Source of the DNA: Streptomyces sp. CBMA152
GTDB taxonomy: Bacteria; Actinomycetota; Actinomycetes; Streptomycetales; Streptomycetaceae
NCBI RefSeq assembly: GCF_014596475.1
Contig: NZ_MECJ01000033.1
Location: 124,001 to 188,000, forward strand
Direction of reading: 5' to 3'
Length of the DNA stretch: 64,000 nt
The notes beneath the pieces are model-generated. The model was given only the letters and a program-made list of their open reading frames with translations. It was not told where the DNA came from and searched no databases. Positions 56,600 to 64,000 of this stretch are shown one piece after another. The position numbers were made by a program, and so were the translations under genes. The first letter of the stretch is position 1, and every line of letters starts with the position of its first letter.

Positions 56600-57676
56600 C
56601 TAGCCGCAGCAGTCCGGCGCCAGCCCCCGCGGCAGCCGTTCGCCGCCGAACACCGCGGTGGTCGCCTCGTCCCCGCCGAGCGCGGCCACCGCGAGCAGCA
56701 GCGACCCGGCCGTCCAGGTGGTGAGCTCCTCGGGCCAGACCGCCCGGTTGCCCTCGAAGACGTAACCCGTCCAGTACATGCCCGACGCCTCGTCGCGCAG
56801 ATGCTGGATGGACTGGAGGATCTCCAGGGCCCGGTCGGACTCGCCCATCACCCAGAGCGCCAGGGCGAGTTCGCAGCTCTCGCCGCCGGTGACCCACGGG
56901 TTGGGCAGCACACAGCGGACCCCGAGCCCGGGCACCACGAAGTCGTCCCACATCGACTCGATACGGTCCTTGGCCTCGGGCCCGCTCACCGCGCCGCCGA
57001 GGACGGGGTAGTACCAGTCCATCGAGTAGCGGGACTTGTCGAGGAAGCGCTCGGGGTGGCTGCGCACGGCGTGCGCCAGCGCGCCCGTCGCCAGCTCCCA
57101 GTCGGGCTGCGGCTCCTCGCGCTGCTCGGCGACGGCCAGCGCGCACCGCAGCGCGTGGTGGATCGACGAACTGCCGGTCAGGAGCGCGTCGTTGACGACG
57201 GTGCCGTCCTCCTCGCGCTTCCAGCCGATCTGCCCGCCCGGCTGCTGGAGGCGCAGCACGAACTCGACGGCCGCGTACACCACCGGCCACATCCGGTCGA
57301 GGAAGGTGTCGTCGCCGGTGGCGAGGTAGTGGTGCCAGACGCCGACGGCCACGTACGCGGAGAAGTTGGTCTCCCGGCCGCGGTCGGTGATCTGCTCGAA
57401 GTCGCCGTCGTGGTACGCCGCGTACCAGGAGCCGTCCGCGTTCTGGTGCCGCGCCAGCCACTCGTACGCGCGCGCCGCCGCCTCGTGCTCGCCCGCCGCG
57501 TCCAGCGCCATCGCGGCCTCGGTGTGGTCCCACGGGTCGAGATGGTGCCCGCGGAACCACGGTATGGCGCCGTCCTCGCGCTGCCCGGCGAGGATGCCGT
57601 TCACCGTGGCCCGGGCCTGTTCGGCAGTGAGCACGCCCGGCAGGACCAGGTGCTCGGTCCGCTCCGGTGAGGTCAC
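56600..57676 (-). CDS. Alpha/alpha-barrel prenyltransferase- or cyclase-like protein
   Basis: A 358-residue protein of repeated helical pairs with WYAAY, WHHYLATGDDTF, QPGGQIGWK-type turns, resembling the squalene-cyclase/prenyltransferase-like (alpha/alpha)6 fold; streptomycete annotations call it prenyltransferase. The QW-motif and DxDD of true cyclases are absent, so a glycosidase-like fold is an alternative. GTG at 57676 overlaps the methyltransferase TGA (GTGA). Third gene of the glycosyltransferase/methyltransferase operon. Confidence 0.75.
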   Translation of the reverse strand: MTSPERTEHLVLPGVLTAEQARATVNGILAGQREDGAIPWFRGHHLDPWDHTEAAMALDAAGEHEAAARAYEWLARHQNADGSWYAAYHDGDFEQITDRGRETNFSAYVAVGVWHHYLATGDDTFLDRMWPVVYAAVEFVLRLQQPGGQIGWKREEDGTVVNDALLTGSSSIHHALRCALAVAEQREEPQPDWELATGALAHAVRSHPERFLDKSRYSMDWYYPVLGGAVSGPEAKDRIESMWDDFVVPGLGVRCVLPNPWVTGGESCELALALWVMGESDRALEILQSIQHLRDEASGMYWTGYVFEGNRAVWPEELTTWTAGSLLLAVAALGGDEATTAVFGGERLPRGLAPDCCG

Positions 57677-58434
57677 TTGGCGTCGGCCTTGTCGGTCGCG
57701 GCGGCCGCAGCGAGCGGGGCGAGATGCGGCTTGGTCGCGTACGCCACGAAGCTCTTGCCGACGATCGGGTTGAGCGCCTGCTCCGCGAGCCGCGTGACCA
57801 GGGGCTTCTTCATGATGTCCCAGACGAGCAGCTTGTGGTACGCGCGGACCGGCAGCGCCTTGTCGTTGTCGACGCCAAAGGCGCACTTGAGCCACCAGTA
57901 CGGCGCGTGCAGCGCGTGCGCATGGTGCGTGCCGTAGGGCTTGAGGCCCGCTTCCTTCATCTTGCCGAGCAGCTCGTCCGCCTTGTAGATGCGGATGTGG
58001 CCGCCCTCGACCTCGTGGTACGCGTCCGAGAGCGCCCAGCAGACCTTCTCAGGCCCGTAGCGCGGCACGGTCACCGCGATGCGCCCGCCGGGCTTCAGGA
58101 CGCGGACCATCTCGGCCAGCACGCCCTTGTCGTCCGGGATGTGCTCCATGACCTCGGAGATGATCACGACGTCGAAGGACTCGTCGGGGAACGGCAGGTT
58201 GAGCGCGTCACCCTCCATGGCGGTCGCGGTCGCCCCCTCGGGCGCCTCCCCGGCCTCCTTCATCGCCGCGAACCACTTGGCGACCTCGCGGATCTCCTCG
58301 CCGTTCTGGTCGAGTGCCACGACCTGCGCGCCGCGCCGGTAGCACTCGAAGGCATGGCGTCCCGCCCCGCAGCCCAGGTCGAGCACGCGGTCGCCCGGGG
58401 CGAGCGGGAAGCGGGAGAAGTCGACGGTCAGCAC
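57673..58434 (-). CDS. Class I SAM-dependent methyltransferase
   Basis: A 253-residue methyltransferase_11-type enzyme. Motif I VLDLGCGAGRHAFECYRRG, motif II ALDQNGEE, post I GDALNLPFPDESFDVV (cut), motif III VLKPGGRIAVTVPRYGPE are clear. The C-terminal half has HAHALHAPYWWLKCAFG, suggesting a membrane-lipid or glycolipid substrate. GTG at 58434 has AAGGG upstream. Middle gene of the trio; overlaps the following gene by 4 bp and lies 106 bp after the glycosyltransferase gene. Confidence 0.9.
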   Translation of the reverse strand: MLTVDFSRFPLAPGDRVLDLGCGAGRHAFECYRRGAQVVALDQNGEEIREVAKWFAAMKEAGEAPEGATATAMEGDALNLPFPDESFDVVIISEVMEHIPDDKGVLAEMVRVLKPGGRIAVTVPRYGPEKVCWALSDAYHEVEGGHIRIYKADELLGKMKEAGLKPYGTHHAHALHAPYWWLKCAFGVDNDKALPVRAYHKLLVWDIMKKPLVTRLAEQALNPIVGKSFVAYATKPHLAPLAAAAATDKADAK

Positions 58435-58463
58435 GGGGTCTGCCCTTTCGGAAGGTGCGGTGA

Positions 58464-58613
58464 GGCCGCGGAGCGGCCTTGGTTCTGGGGCGCGGAGCGG
58501 CCTACTGCTCCGGGGTGCGGGGTCACCGGGCGGTGCCGGGTCACCCTGCCGGCTTTCCGGCCGCGGAGCGGCCCCTCGCCGCGGAGCGGCCCTTGGCCTC
58601 GATCGCGGAGCGG
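58464..58613. repeat. Short interspersed GCGGAGCGG repeats across gene end
   Basis: Five copies of CGCGGAGCGG (58467, 58490, 58562, 58580, 58604) in 150 bp, spanning the 3' end of the glycosyltransferase gene and the gap before the methyltransferase. In the gene they encode repeated Arg-Ser-Ala-Ala. Two GGGTCACC repeats lie among them. Confidence 0.7.
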
Positions 58614-59899
58614 TAGAGCTCCACGGTGCCCTGGGCCGCCCGGGCCCAGGTGAACCGGTCCAGGACCCGCTCGCGCCCGGCCGCGCCGAGCCGCGCCCGC
58701 AGCTCCGGGTCGCCGAGGAGCCGTACGAGCCCGGCGGCCAGCGCGTCCGGGTCGCCCGGCGGTACTGCGAGGCAGGTCTCGCCGTCCGGCCCGGCGACCT
58801 CGGGGATCGCGCCTCCGGTGGTGGCGAGCAGCGGCGTGCCCGTCGCCATCGCCTCGGCGGCCGGCAGCGAGAACCCCTCGTACAGCGACGGCACACAGCT
58901 GACCTGCGCGGACCGTACGAGGTCGACGAGTTCGGCGTCGGTGATGCCCTTGACGAACCGGACCGCGTCGCCGAGTCCGTACTTCTCGATGGCCTGCGCG
59001 ACCGGCCCGTCCTCGGCGCGCTTGCCGACGACGACGAGATGCGCGTCCGGCCGCTCGGCGCGCACCTTGGCCAGCGCCTCGACGAGGTACACGAGCCCCT
59101 TGAGCGGGACGTCCGCGCTGGAGGTGGTCACGATCCGGCCGGGGACCTCGGCCACCGACGGATCGGGCGACCACAGGTCGGTGTCGGCGCCGATGTGCAC
59201 GACGGAGATGCGGTCCTCGCGCACCCCGAGGTGCTCGACGATCTCGCGCTGCGAGGACCCGGAGACGGTGAGCACGGACGGCAGCCGCCGCGCGACCCGC
59301 TTCTGCATCCGTGTGAAGCCGTACCAGCGCCGTACGGAGGCGCGCCGCTTCCAGCCCTCGGCGGCGTCCAGCTCCAGCTGCCGGTCGACGGTGATCGGGT
59401 GGTGGATCGTGGTCACCAGGGGCGCGCCGAGGTCGCCGAGCAGGCCGTAGCCGAGCGTCTGGTTGTCGTGGACGACGTCGAACTCGCCCTTGCGGGCGGC
59501 GAGATGGCGCCGGGCCCGCAGCGAGAAGGTCAGCGGCTCGGGGAACCCGCCGGTCCACATGGTGGCGACCTCAAGGGCGTCGACCCAGTCCCGGTACTCG
59601 TCCTTCTTGGGCGTACGGAACGGGTCCGGCGAGCGGTACAGGTCCAGGCTCGCGACCTCGGTCAGCGGTACGCCCTCGTCCAGGACGGGATACGGCTGCG
59701 CGCCGATGACCTCGACGCTGTGTCCCAGCCGGGCGAGTTCGCGGGAGAGGTGGCGTACGTAGACGCCCTGGCCGCCGCAGAACGGATTGCCCTTGTACGT
59801 GAGGAGCGCGATCCGCAGGGCTTGCTCGCCCGCACGGGCCGGCTCCCCTGCGCGGGGGCTTGCCTCTATGGCCTCAGCGGTCACTCGCGGCCCCTTCAT
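58541..59899 (-). CDS. GT4-family glycosyltransferase
   Basis: A 452-residue GT-B fold enzyme. The N-terminal domain has LLTYKGNPFCGGQGVYVRHLSRELARLGH (two parts), HHPITVDRQ; the C-terminal nucleotide-sugar domain has ADVPLKGLVYLVEAL, the EX7E motif PSLYEGFSLPAAEAMATG. The C-terminus ends in RSAARGRSAAGKPAG, from the repeat described above. It likely transfers a sugar to a lipid carrier at the inner membrane face. First gene of the trio; a KstR-type site lies 39 bp upstream of the ATG. Confidence 0.92.
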   Translation of the reverse strand: MKGPRVTAEAIEASPRAGEPARAGEQALRIALLTYKGNPFCGGQGVYVRHLSRELARLGHSVEVIGAQPYPVLDEGVPLTEVASLDLYRSPDPFRTPKKDEYRDWVDALEVATMWTGGFPEPLTFSLRARRHLAARKGEFDVVHDNQTLGYGLLGDLGAPLVTTIHHPITVDRQLELDAAEGWKRRASVRRWYGFTRMQKRVARRLPSVLTVSGSSQREIVEHLGVREDRISVVHIGADTDLWSPDPSVAEVPGRIVTTSSADVPLKGLVYLVEALAKVRAERPDAHLVVVGKRAEDGPVAQAIEKYGLGDAVRFVKGITDAELVDLVRSAQVSCVPSLYEGFSLPAAEAMATGTPLLATTGGAIPEVAGPDGETCLAVPPGDPDALAAGLVRLLGDPELRARLGAAGRERVLDRFTWARAAQGTVELYRSAIEAKGRSAARGRSAAGKPAG

Positions 59900-59937
59900 C
59901 GCTGCGTTTCGCCGGAGCGTAACCGCTCACGCTAATC

Positions 59938-59951
59938 TAGAACAAGTTCCA
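59938..59951. promoter_or_regulatory. KstR-type operator between glycosyltransferase and kstR-like gene
   Basis: TAGAACAAGTTCCA fits TNNAACNNGTTNNA. It is 39 bp from the glycosyltransferase ATG and about 158 bp from the KstR-like ATG, so it could serve autoregulation, the trio, or both. Confidence 0.8.
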
Positions 59952-60108
59952 GACTTGATCCTTCTTGATCTCTCCGAGGAGCCTCAAGGAGGTTCGAATC
60001 TACCGGCAGGTAGCCCGCCTGTGACGGCCGGATCGGGTGATTCGCGCCACCACCGGAGCCCCTGCCATGCTGTGCCACCGGCAACCAGGACGCGACGGAA
60101 CGGGACAG

Positions 60109-60741
60109 ATGACAGCGGAAGCAAAAGCAGCCATTCCGGCGTCCCCCGCTCTGACCGAGCGCCAGGAGGCCCGCCGCCGCCGCATCCTGCACGCGAGCGC
60201 CCAGCTGGCCAGCCGGGGCGGCTTCGACGCGGTCCAGATGCGCGAGGTGGCCGAGGCCGCGGGGGTCGCGCTCGGCACCCTCTACCGCTACTTCCCGTCC
60301 AAGATCCATCTGCTGGTCGCCACCATGCAGGACCAGCTCCAGCAGCTGCACACCACGCTGCGCAAGCACCCGCCGTCCGGCGACTCGGCGGCGGACCGGG
60401 TCGCGGAGACCCTGATGCGGGCGTTCCGCGCGCTCCAGCGCGAGCCGCACCTCGCGGACGCGATGGTCCGCGCGCTCACCTTCGCCGACCGCTCGGTCAG
60501 CCCCGAGGTGGACACGGTGTCCCGGCAGACCACCGCGATCATTCTGGACGCGATGGGCCTGGACCACCCGACTCCGCGCCAGCTCTCGGCCGTACGGGTG
60601 ATCGAGCACACCTGGCACTCGGCGCTGATCACCTGGCTGTCGGGGCGGGCCTCGATCGCGCAGGTGAAGATCGACATCGAGACGGTGTGCCGCCTCATCG
60701 ATCTGACGGCGCCGGAGTCGGACGACGCGGGCTCGGCCTGA
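60109..60741 (+). CDS. kstR: KstR-like TetR repressor of steroid/acyl-CoA catabolism
   Basis: A 210-residue TetR regulator whose HTH region closely matches M. tuberculosis KstR: RRRRILHASAQLASRGGFDAV, QMREVAEAAGVALGTLYRYFPSK, IHLLVATM, and later ALQREPHLADAMVRALTFAD and TWHSALITWLSGRAS. KstR binds TNNAACNNGTTNNA and is released by acyl-CoA intermediates of cholesterol catabolism. Three matching sites lie in this window, one 158 bp upstream. ATG at 60109 follows GGAACGGGACAG. Whether the natural ligand here is a steroid-CoA or another acyl-CoA is unknown. Confidence 0.88.
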   Translation: MTAEAKAAIPASPALTERQEARRRRILHASAQLASRGGFDAVQMREVAEAAGVALGTLYRYFPSKIHLLVATMQDQLQQLHTTLRKHPPSGDSAADRVAETLMRAFRALQREPHLADAMVRALTFADRSVSPEVDTVSRQTTAIILDAMGLDHPTPRQLSAVRVIEHTWHSALITWLSGRASIAQVKIDIETVCRLIDLTAPESDDAGSA

Positions 60742-60989
60742 AGCTTTCTGATCTGCTTTTGAGCAGTCACCCCGGCCTCTCGCACGATGCGGTCGGGGTG
60801 AATCCGCTTTGCGCCCGGCGCGCACGCGTGGCGGGTGGTACCGGTCCGCGCCCGCGCTGTGCGCCGTGCGCGCCCCCGTGCCACCCCATGGCCGATAATC
60901 CGGCTTCCCCTCTCCCTGGACGCCGATAGAAATGTTTCGCGTGCCGAAGGAAGGCAACCGGTAGGCGGGGAGCTGGAGGGGGCTGAAAC

Positions 60990-61598
60990 GTGATCCGGGT
61001 ACTTCTCGTGCACGAATCCTGTCTGATGCGGTCGGCGCTGGCCGACCGCCTGGCCCGTGAACCCGGCCTGGAGGTCCACCACGCGCCGTGGCGCTCGGCG
61101 CCCGCCCGCGCGCGCGTCCTGCGGCCGGATGTGTGCGCCGTGGACCTGGACTGTTCCGACTCGTACGGCATCGCGCCCCTCGGCGAGTTACAGAGCCGGG
61201 GCCACGGTCCGGGCGGCACCCGGCTCGTGGTCCTGGCCAGCGCCAACCGGCCCGGGCCGCTGCGCCAGGCCGTGGAGGCGCACGCGCTCGGCTATGTCGA
61301 CAAGGACGCCACCCCGGAACGGCTGATAGCGGCGATACGGCAGGTCGCCGGCGGGCAGCGGTTCGTGGACGACTCGCTGGGCTGCGGCTTTCTGCGGGCG
61401 GCCGAAATGCCGCTGACAAGACGGGAGCTGAGCGTCCTCTCACTCGCCGCCGAGGGGGCCTCGATCGCCGACATCGCGCACAGCCTCCATCTGTCCAACG
61501 GGACCGTGCGCAACTACATGGCGGCGATCACCCGGAAGACCGGAGCGCGCAACCGGGTGGACGCCATCCGCATCTCGCAGGGCGAGGGATGGGTGTAA
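60990..61598 (+). CDS. amfR: RamR/AmfR-type orphan response regulator with TTA codon
   Basis: A 202-residue NarL/LuxR-family regulator. The receiver is atypical: the usual acidic pair is HES in LLVHESCLMRSALA, though Asp in CAVDLD and Lys in YVDKDATPE remain. The HTH is LTRRELSVLSLAAEGAS, IADIAHSLHLSNGTVRNY, MAAITRKTGARNRVDAIRIS, as in AmfR/RamR, activators of the SapB/AmfS morphogen operon. Codon 67 is TTA (61188-61190), implying bldA dependence. GTG start has GGAGGGGG upstream. Two convergent ABC exporter genes follow, as in ram/amf loci. Confidence 0.72.
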   Translation: MIRVLLVHESCLMRSALADRLAREPGLEVHHAPWRSAPARARVLRPDVCAVDLDCSDSYGIAPLGELQSRGHGPGGTRLVVLASANRPGPLRQAVEAHALGYVDKDATPERLIAAIRQVAGGQRFVDDSLGCGFLRAAEMPLTRRELSVLSLAAEGASIADIAHSLHLSNGTVRNYMAAITRKTGARNRVDAIRISQGEGWV

Positions 61599-63224
61599 TC
61601 CGGTCAACTCCCGGTAGAAGGCAGACTGTTGCAAAAGCTCATCATGCGTACCCGCTTCGACGGCGGCTCCGTTGAGCACCAGCACCTGCCGAGCCCGCCG
61701 CGCCGAACCGATCCGGTGCGCCACGACGACCAGCGTCGTCCCGGGCCGCCGGCTGAACGCCCGCTCGGCGCGCGCCTCGGCCGCCGGGTCCAGATGACAG
61801 GTCGCCTCGTCGAGCAGGACCAAGGGAGCGGGAGCCGCGTGGGCGCGGGCGAGGGCGATCAACTGCCGCTCCCCCGCCGAGAGTTCGCCCGGCCGGACGG
61901 TGGCGTCGAGCCCGCCGATGCAGTCGACTAGGGCGCGCGCCCCCACGGCCGTGCAGGAGCCGAGCAGTTCGTCGTCGCCGGGCGGCTCACCCGGGCACAG
62001 ATGGGCGAGGTTGGCGCGGACCGTGTCGGTGAAGACGTACGCCTGCTGGGGCACGAGCACCCGCGCGCACTCCCGGGCCACCTCGCCGGAGTCCGGGACC
62101 CGCACCCCGGCCATCAGCTCGGCCAGGGTGGACTTGCCGATCCCGCTGGGCCCGACGACGGCGAGGTGCCCGCCCAGCGGGACGGCGAGGTCGAGGCGGT
62201 CGACGACGGGGGCGGCGCCGGGCCCGTACGCGAAGGTGACCCCGCGCAGGCGCACGGCCTCGCCGGGACCGGGTCGTGCGGGGCGCACGGGGCTCGCGAC
62301 CTGCACCTCCTCGCCCCCCGCCCGCAGCCGCCGCAGCACCACGAACAGCCGCGCCCCCGACGTGCCGAGCCCCTGGGTGAGGGACCCCAGGGCCGGGATC
62401 AGGGACTGGGTGAGATACGCGAGGGCGCCGACGAACGCGCCCGGGGTCACGCCGTGGTCCAGCAGCCATGGCGCGGTGGCGAGCAGCAGCACCACCGTCA
62501 TGCGCCCGCCGACCCCCGCCGCCAGCGTCCGCAGCGCGCCCCAGCGGGCCAGCGACCGGGACGCGCGGTACTCGGCGTCGATCAGGGTCCGTACATCGTC
62601 CGCCACCCGGTCCTCGGCCCCGGCCGCCGTGATGTCCCGTAATCCGCCGACCGCCAGGCCGAGTTCGGCGGACAGCGCCTCGTCGGCGACCAGGAACTCC
62701 TCCTGGCGGCGGGCCAGCGGCCGCAGGGTGGCCAGGAACAGGGCGAGCCCGACGAACAGCGGCAGCGCCACGACCGGCAGCAGGACGGGCGCCAGCGAGC
62801 AGAGCCCGATCAGCGCGCCCACCGCCGTGACCACGAAGGTCCGCGACACCATCACCAGACCGGCGAGCGTGTCGCGGGCGATCTCCACCTGGTGGGTCAG
62901 CCGTGAGACCGCCGCCCCGTCCGGCGTGCGCAACGCCCGGCGTACGACGGTGCGTACGAGATCGTCCCGTACGGGTTCGACGAGCGCGGCGACGGCCAGA
63001 TGCACCCGGCCGGTGCCGAAGGACCCGGCCACCACGCCGAGCGCGGCGAGCGCCAGCCAGCCGATGCCGATGGAGGTGTGTCCGGCCAGGAAGCCCCGGT
63101 CGAGGGCGCGGGCGAGCGCGTATCCCAGCAGGAACGTCTCCCCCGCCTCCAGCGCCGACCATGCCGCGAGCCGGAGCAGCACCCGCCACCGGGGGCGCGC
63201 GAGCGCGAGCAGCCGCTCAATCAT
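61440..63224 (-). CDS. ABC exporter half-molecule (RamB/AmfA-like), TTA codon
   Basis: A 594-residue fused TMD-NBD exporter. Six helices fill about 15-290; the NBD has VVGPSGIGKSTLAEL (Walker A), LSAGERQLIALARAH (degenerate LSGGQ) and LVLLDEATCHLD (Walker B). Codon 195 is TTA (62642-62640). ATGATTGA overlaps the upstream ABC gene. The last ~50 codons (after FYRELTGLHP) run antisense across the 3' end of the AmfR-like gene for 159 bp and look like read-through. With the partner gene it would export a peptide such as SapB. Confidence 0.85.
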   Translation of the reverse strand: MIERLLALARPRWRVLLRLAAWSALEAGETFLLGYALARALDRGFLAGHTSIGIGWLALAALGVVAGSFGTGRVHLAVAALVEPVRDDLVRTVVRRALRTPDGAAVSRLTHQVEIARDTLAGLVMVSRTFVVTAVGALIGLCSLAPVLLPVVALPLFVGLALFLATLRPLARRQEEFLVADEALSAELGLAVGGLRDITAAGAEDRVADDVRTLIDAEYRASRSLARWGALRTLAAGVGGRMTVVLLLATAPWLLDHGVTPGAFVGALAYLTQSLIPALGSLTQGLGTSGARLFVVLRRLRAGGEEVQVASPVRPARPGPGEAVRLRGVTFAYGPGAAPVVDRLDLAVPLGGHLAVVGPSGIGKSTLAELMAGVRVPDSGEVARECARVLVPQQAYVFTDTVRANLAHLCPGEPPGDDELLGSCTAVGARALVDCIGGLDATVRPGELSAGERQLIALARAHAAPAPLVLLDEATCHLDPAAEARAERAFSRRPGTTLVVVAHRIGSARRARQVLVLNGAAVEAGTHDELLQQSAFYRELTGLHPSLALRDADGVHPVARSGLPGDRRHVVAHGPVGQMEAVRDVGDRGPLGGE

Positions 63225-64000
63225 CGACCAACTCCCCGGATTCGTACGAGTCTTCCGGCTCCTCCGCGAACACCGCCCGGTACTCCGGAAGCCGCCACAG
63301 TTCCTCGTGCGGGGCCGTCGCGCGGACCGTGCCGCCGTCCAGCCAGACCACCAGATCGGCGCGGGCCGCGGTGCTCACCCGGTGGGCGACGACCAGGCGG
63401 GTGCCCGGGGTCAGGCCGTCGAGGAGCGCGCGGGAGACCTTCAGTTCGGTCGCCGAGTCCAGGCTTGAGGTGGCGTCGTCGAGGATCAGCAGCCGCCCGC
63501 AGTGCGCGAACGCCCGTGCCAGGCCCAGGCGTTGTGCCTCGCCGCCGGACATCGGCGCCTGTGCGCAGGGCGTGTCGTAGCCGAGCGGGAGTCTGCGCAC
63601 GAACTCGTCGGCGCACGCCGCCCGCGCGGCCGTCCGGATCGCCTCGGGGCCGGGTTCGTCGACCCCGAACGCGATCGTCCCGCCGACGGTCGCGCCGAGC
63701 AGCGCCGGGCGCGCGAAGGCGTGGCCGATCTCGCGGCGCAGTGCGTCCCGGGAGAGTTCGGGCAGCGGGACCCCGTCCACCAGGACCGTCCCCCGCTCGG
63801 GGTCCCTGAGCCGCCCCGCGACCGCCGCGAGGGCCGTCTTGCCACTCCCGGAGCGCCCCACCACGGCCGCCACCGCCCCACCGGGCACATACAGGTCGAC
63901 ATCCCGCAGCGGCCCGGCGCACACGCTGCGTAACTCCAACGCACCTTCGCCCTCGGCCAGTTGACGACGTCCATACGTCATGGCCGACGGCTCAAGCGCC
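63217..64000 (-). CDS. ABC exporter (RamA/AmfB-like), C-terminal part, TTA codon
   Basis: Continues beyond the window; the NBD is complete: AVVGRSGSGKTALAAVAG (Walker A), PMSGGEAQRLGLARA (signature), LLILDDATSSLD (Walker B), and VVAHRVST (H loop). The frame stays open to base 64000, so the membrane domain lies outside. A TTA codon is at 63933-63931. Its stop overlaps the start of the next ABC gene by 8 bp, so the two probably form a heterodimeric exporter. Confidence 0.85.
   Translation of the reverse strand, partial: ALEPSAMTYGRRQLAEGEGALELRSVCAGPLRDVDLYVPGGAVAAVVGRSGSGKTALAAVAGRLRDPERGTVLVDGVPLPELSRDALRREIGHAFARPALLGATVGGTIAFGVDEPGPEAIRTAARAACADEFVRRLPLGYDTPCAQAPMSGGEAQRLGLARAFAHCGRLLILDDATSSLDSATELKVSRALLDGLTPGTRLVVAHRVSTAARADLVVWLDGGTVRATAPHEELWRLPEYRAVFAEEPEDSYESGELVDD

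Noticed and set aside
59985..60010. GGTTCGAATC resembling a tRNA T loop
   Set aside because: Flanking bases do not form a T stem, and no acceptor, D or anticodon arms are found around it.

Overview
The window reads as a stretch of Streptomyces core chromosome. GC is very high, coding regions have strong third-position GC bias, many genes use GTG or TTG starts, four genes near one edge or in accessory positions contain rare TTA (bldA) leucine codons, and gene content is typical (nadE, panB, map, EfeUOB, actinobacterial-type rnpB, SARP-like regulators, bifunctional RNase H/phosphatase, F420 enzymes). No rRNA, tRNA, CRISPR array, transposase or integrase was found.

Layout. 1-9 kb: end of nadE, a membrane-anchored endonuclease/phosphatase-family protein, panB, a DrrAB-like ABC exporter, a large AfsR/BTAD-type regulator, an M50 site-2 protease. 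9-13.4 kb: npdG, map, heme oxygenase with an iron box, a short PhzF-family gene. 13.5-18 kb: iron-regulated efeO-efeB-efeU plus a lipoprotein. 18-31 kb: small prim-pol protein, TetR regulator, dimethylargininase-like gene, Rsm22 and Bcr-type efflux pair, SDR, second PhzF gene, orphan histidine kinase plus lipoprotein, rnpB, leaderless MerR operon, RNB ribonuclease. 31-37 kb: yaaA, a KDPG-aldolase-like gene, the Nif3 / zinc-ribbon / RNase H-phosphatase operon (with an apparent CTG start), a 53-residue His/Asp-rich peptide unit. 37-40 kb: Hsd4A-like SDR, Zn-alcohol dehydrogenase and MaoC hydratase. 40.4-46.2 kb: ABC transporter plus two-component operon that has been split between kinase and regulator by a 2.1-kb islet. 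46-54 kb: MFS, SCP2-type thiolase and fused acyl-CoA dehydrogenase, methyltransferase, amidase, membrane protein. 54-60 kb: LLM oxidoreductase, small envelope proteins and a prenyltransferase-like/methyltransferase/glycosyltransferase operon. 60-64 kb: a KstR-type repressor, then a RamR/AmfR-type regulator and two ABC exporter genes running off the edge.

How the pieces connect. (1) A KstR-like TetR protein (60109-60741) and three sites matching the known KstR motif TNNAACNNGTTNNA (40182, 51230, 59938) tie the MaoC/ADH/SDR operon, the acyl-CoA dehydrogenase/thiolase operon and the glycosyltransferase trio into one predicted regulon. A second palindrome, CTGACG-N3-CGTCAG, recurs beside two of these and before the LLM oxidoreductase. 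(2) IdeR/DmdR-like iron boxes stand before heme oxygenase and efeO. (3) At the right edge the regulator and both ABC genes each carry a TTA codon, which fits a bldA-dependent ram/amf (SapB/AmfS) morphogen locus whose peptide and synthetase genes would lie beyond the window. (4) An intergenic repeat family with core CGCAGTTCCCCGCGCCCC occurs at eleven places, sometimes as inverted pairs.

Coordinates of starts were chosen from Shine-Dalgarno spacing, overlaps with neighbours or leaderless -10 spacing. Names rest on motif recognition by eye, with no database search.
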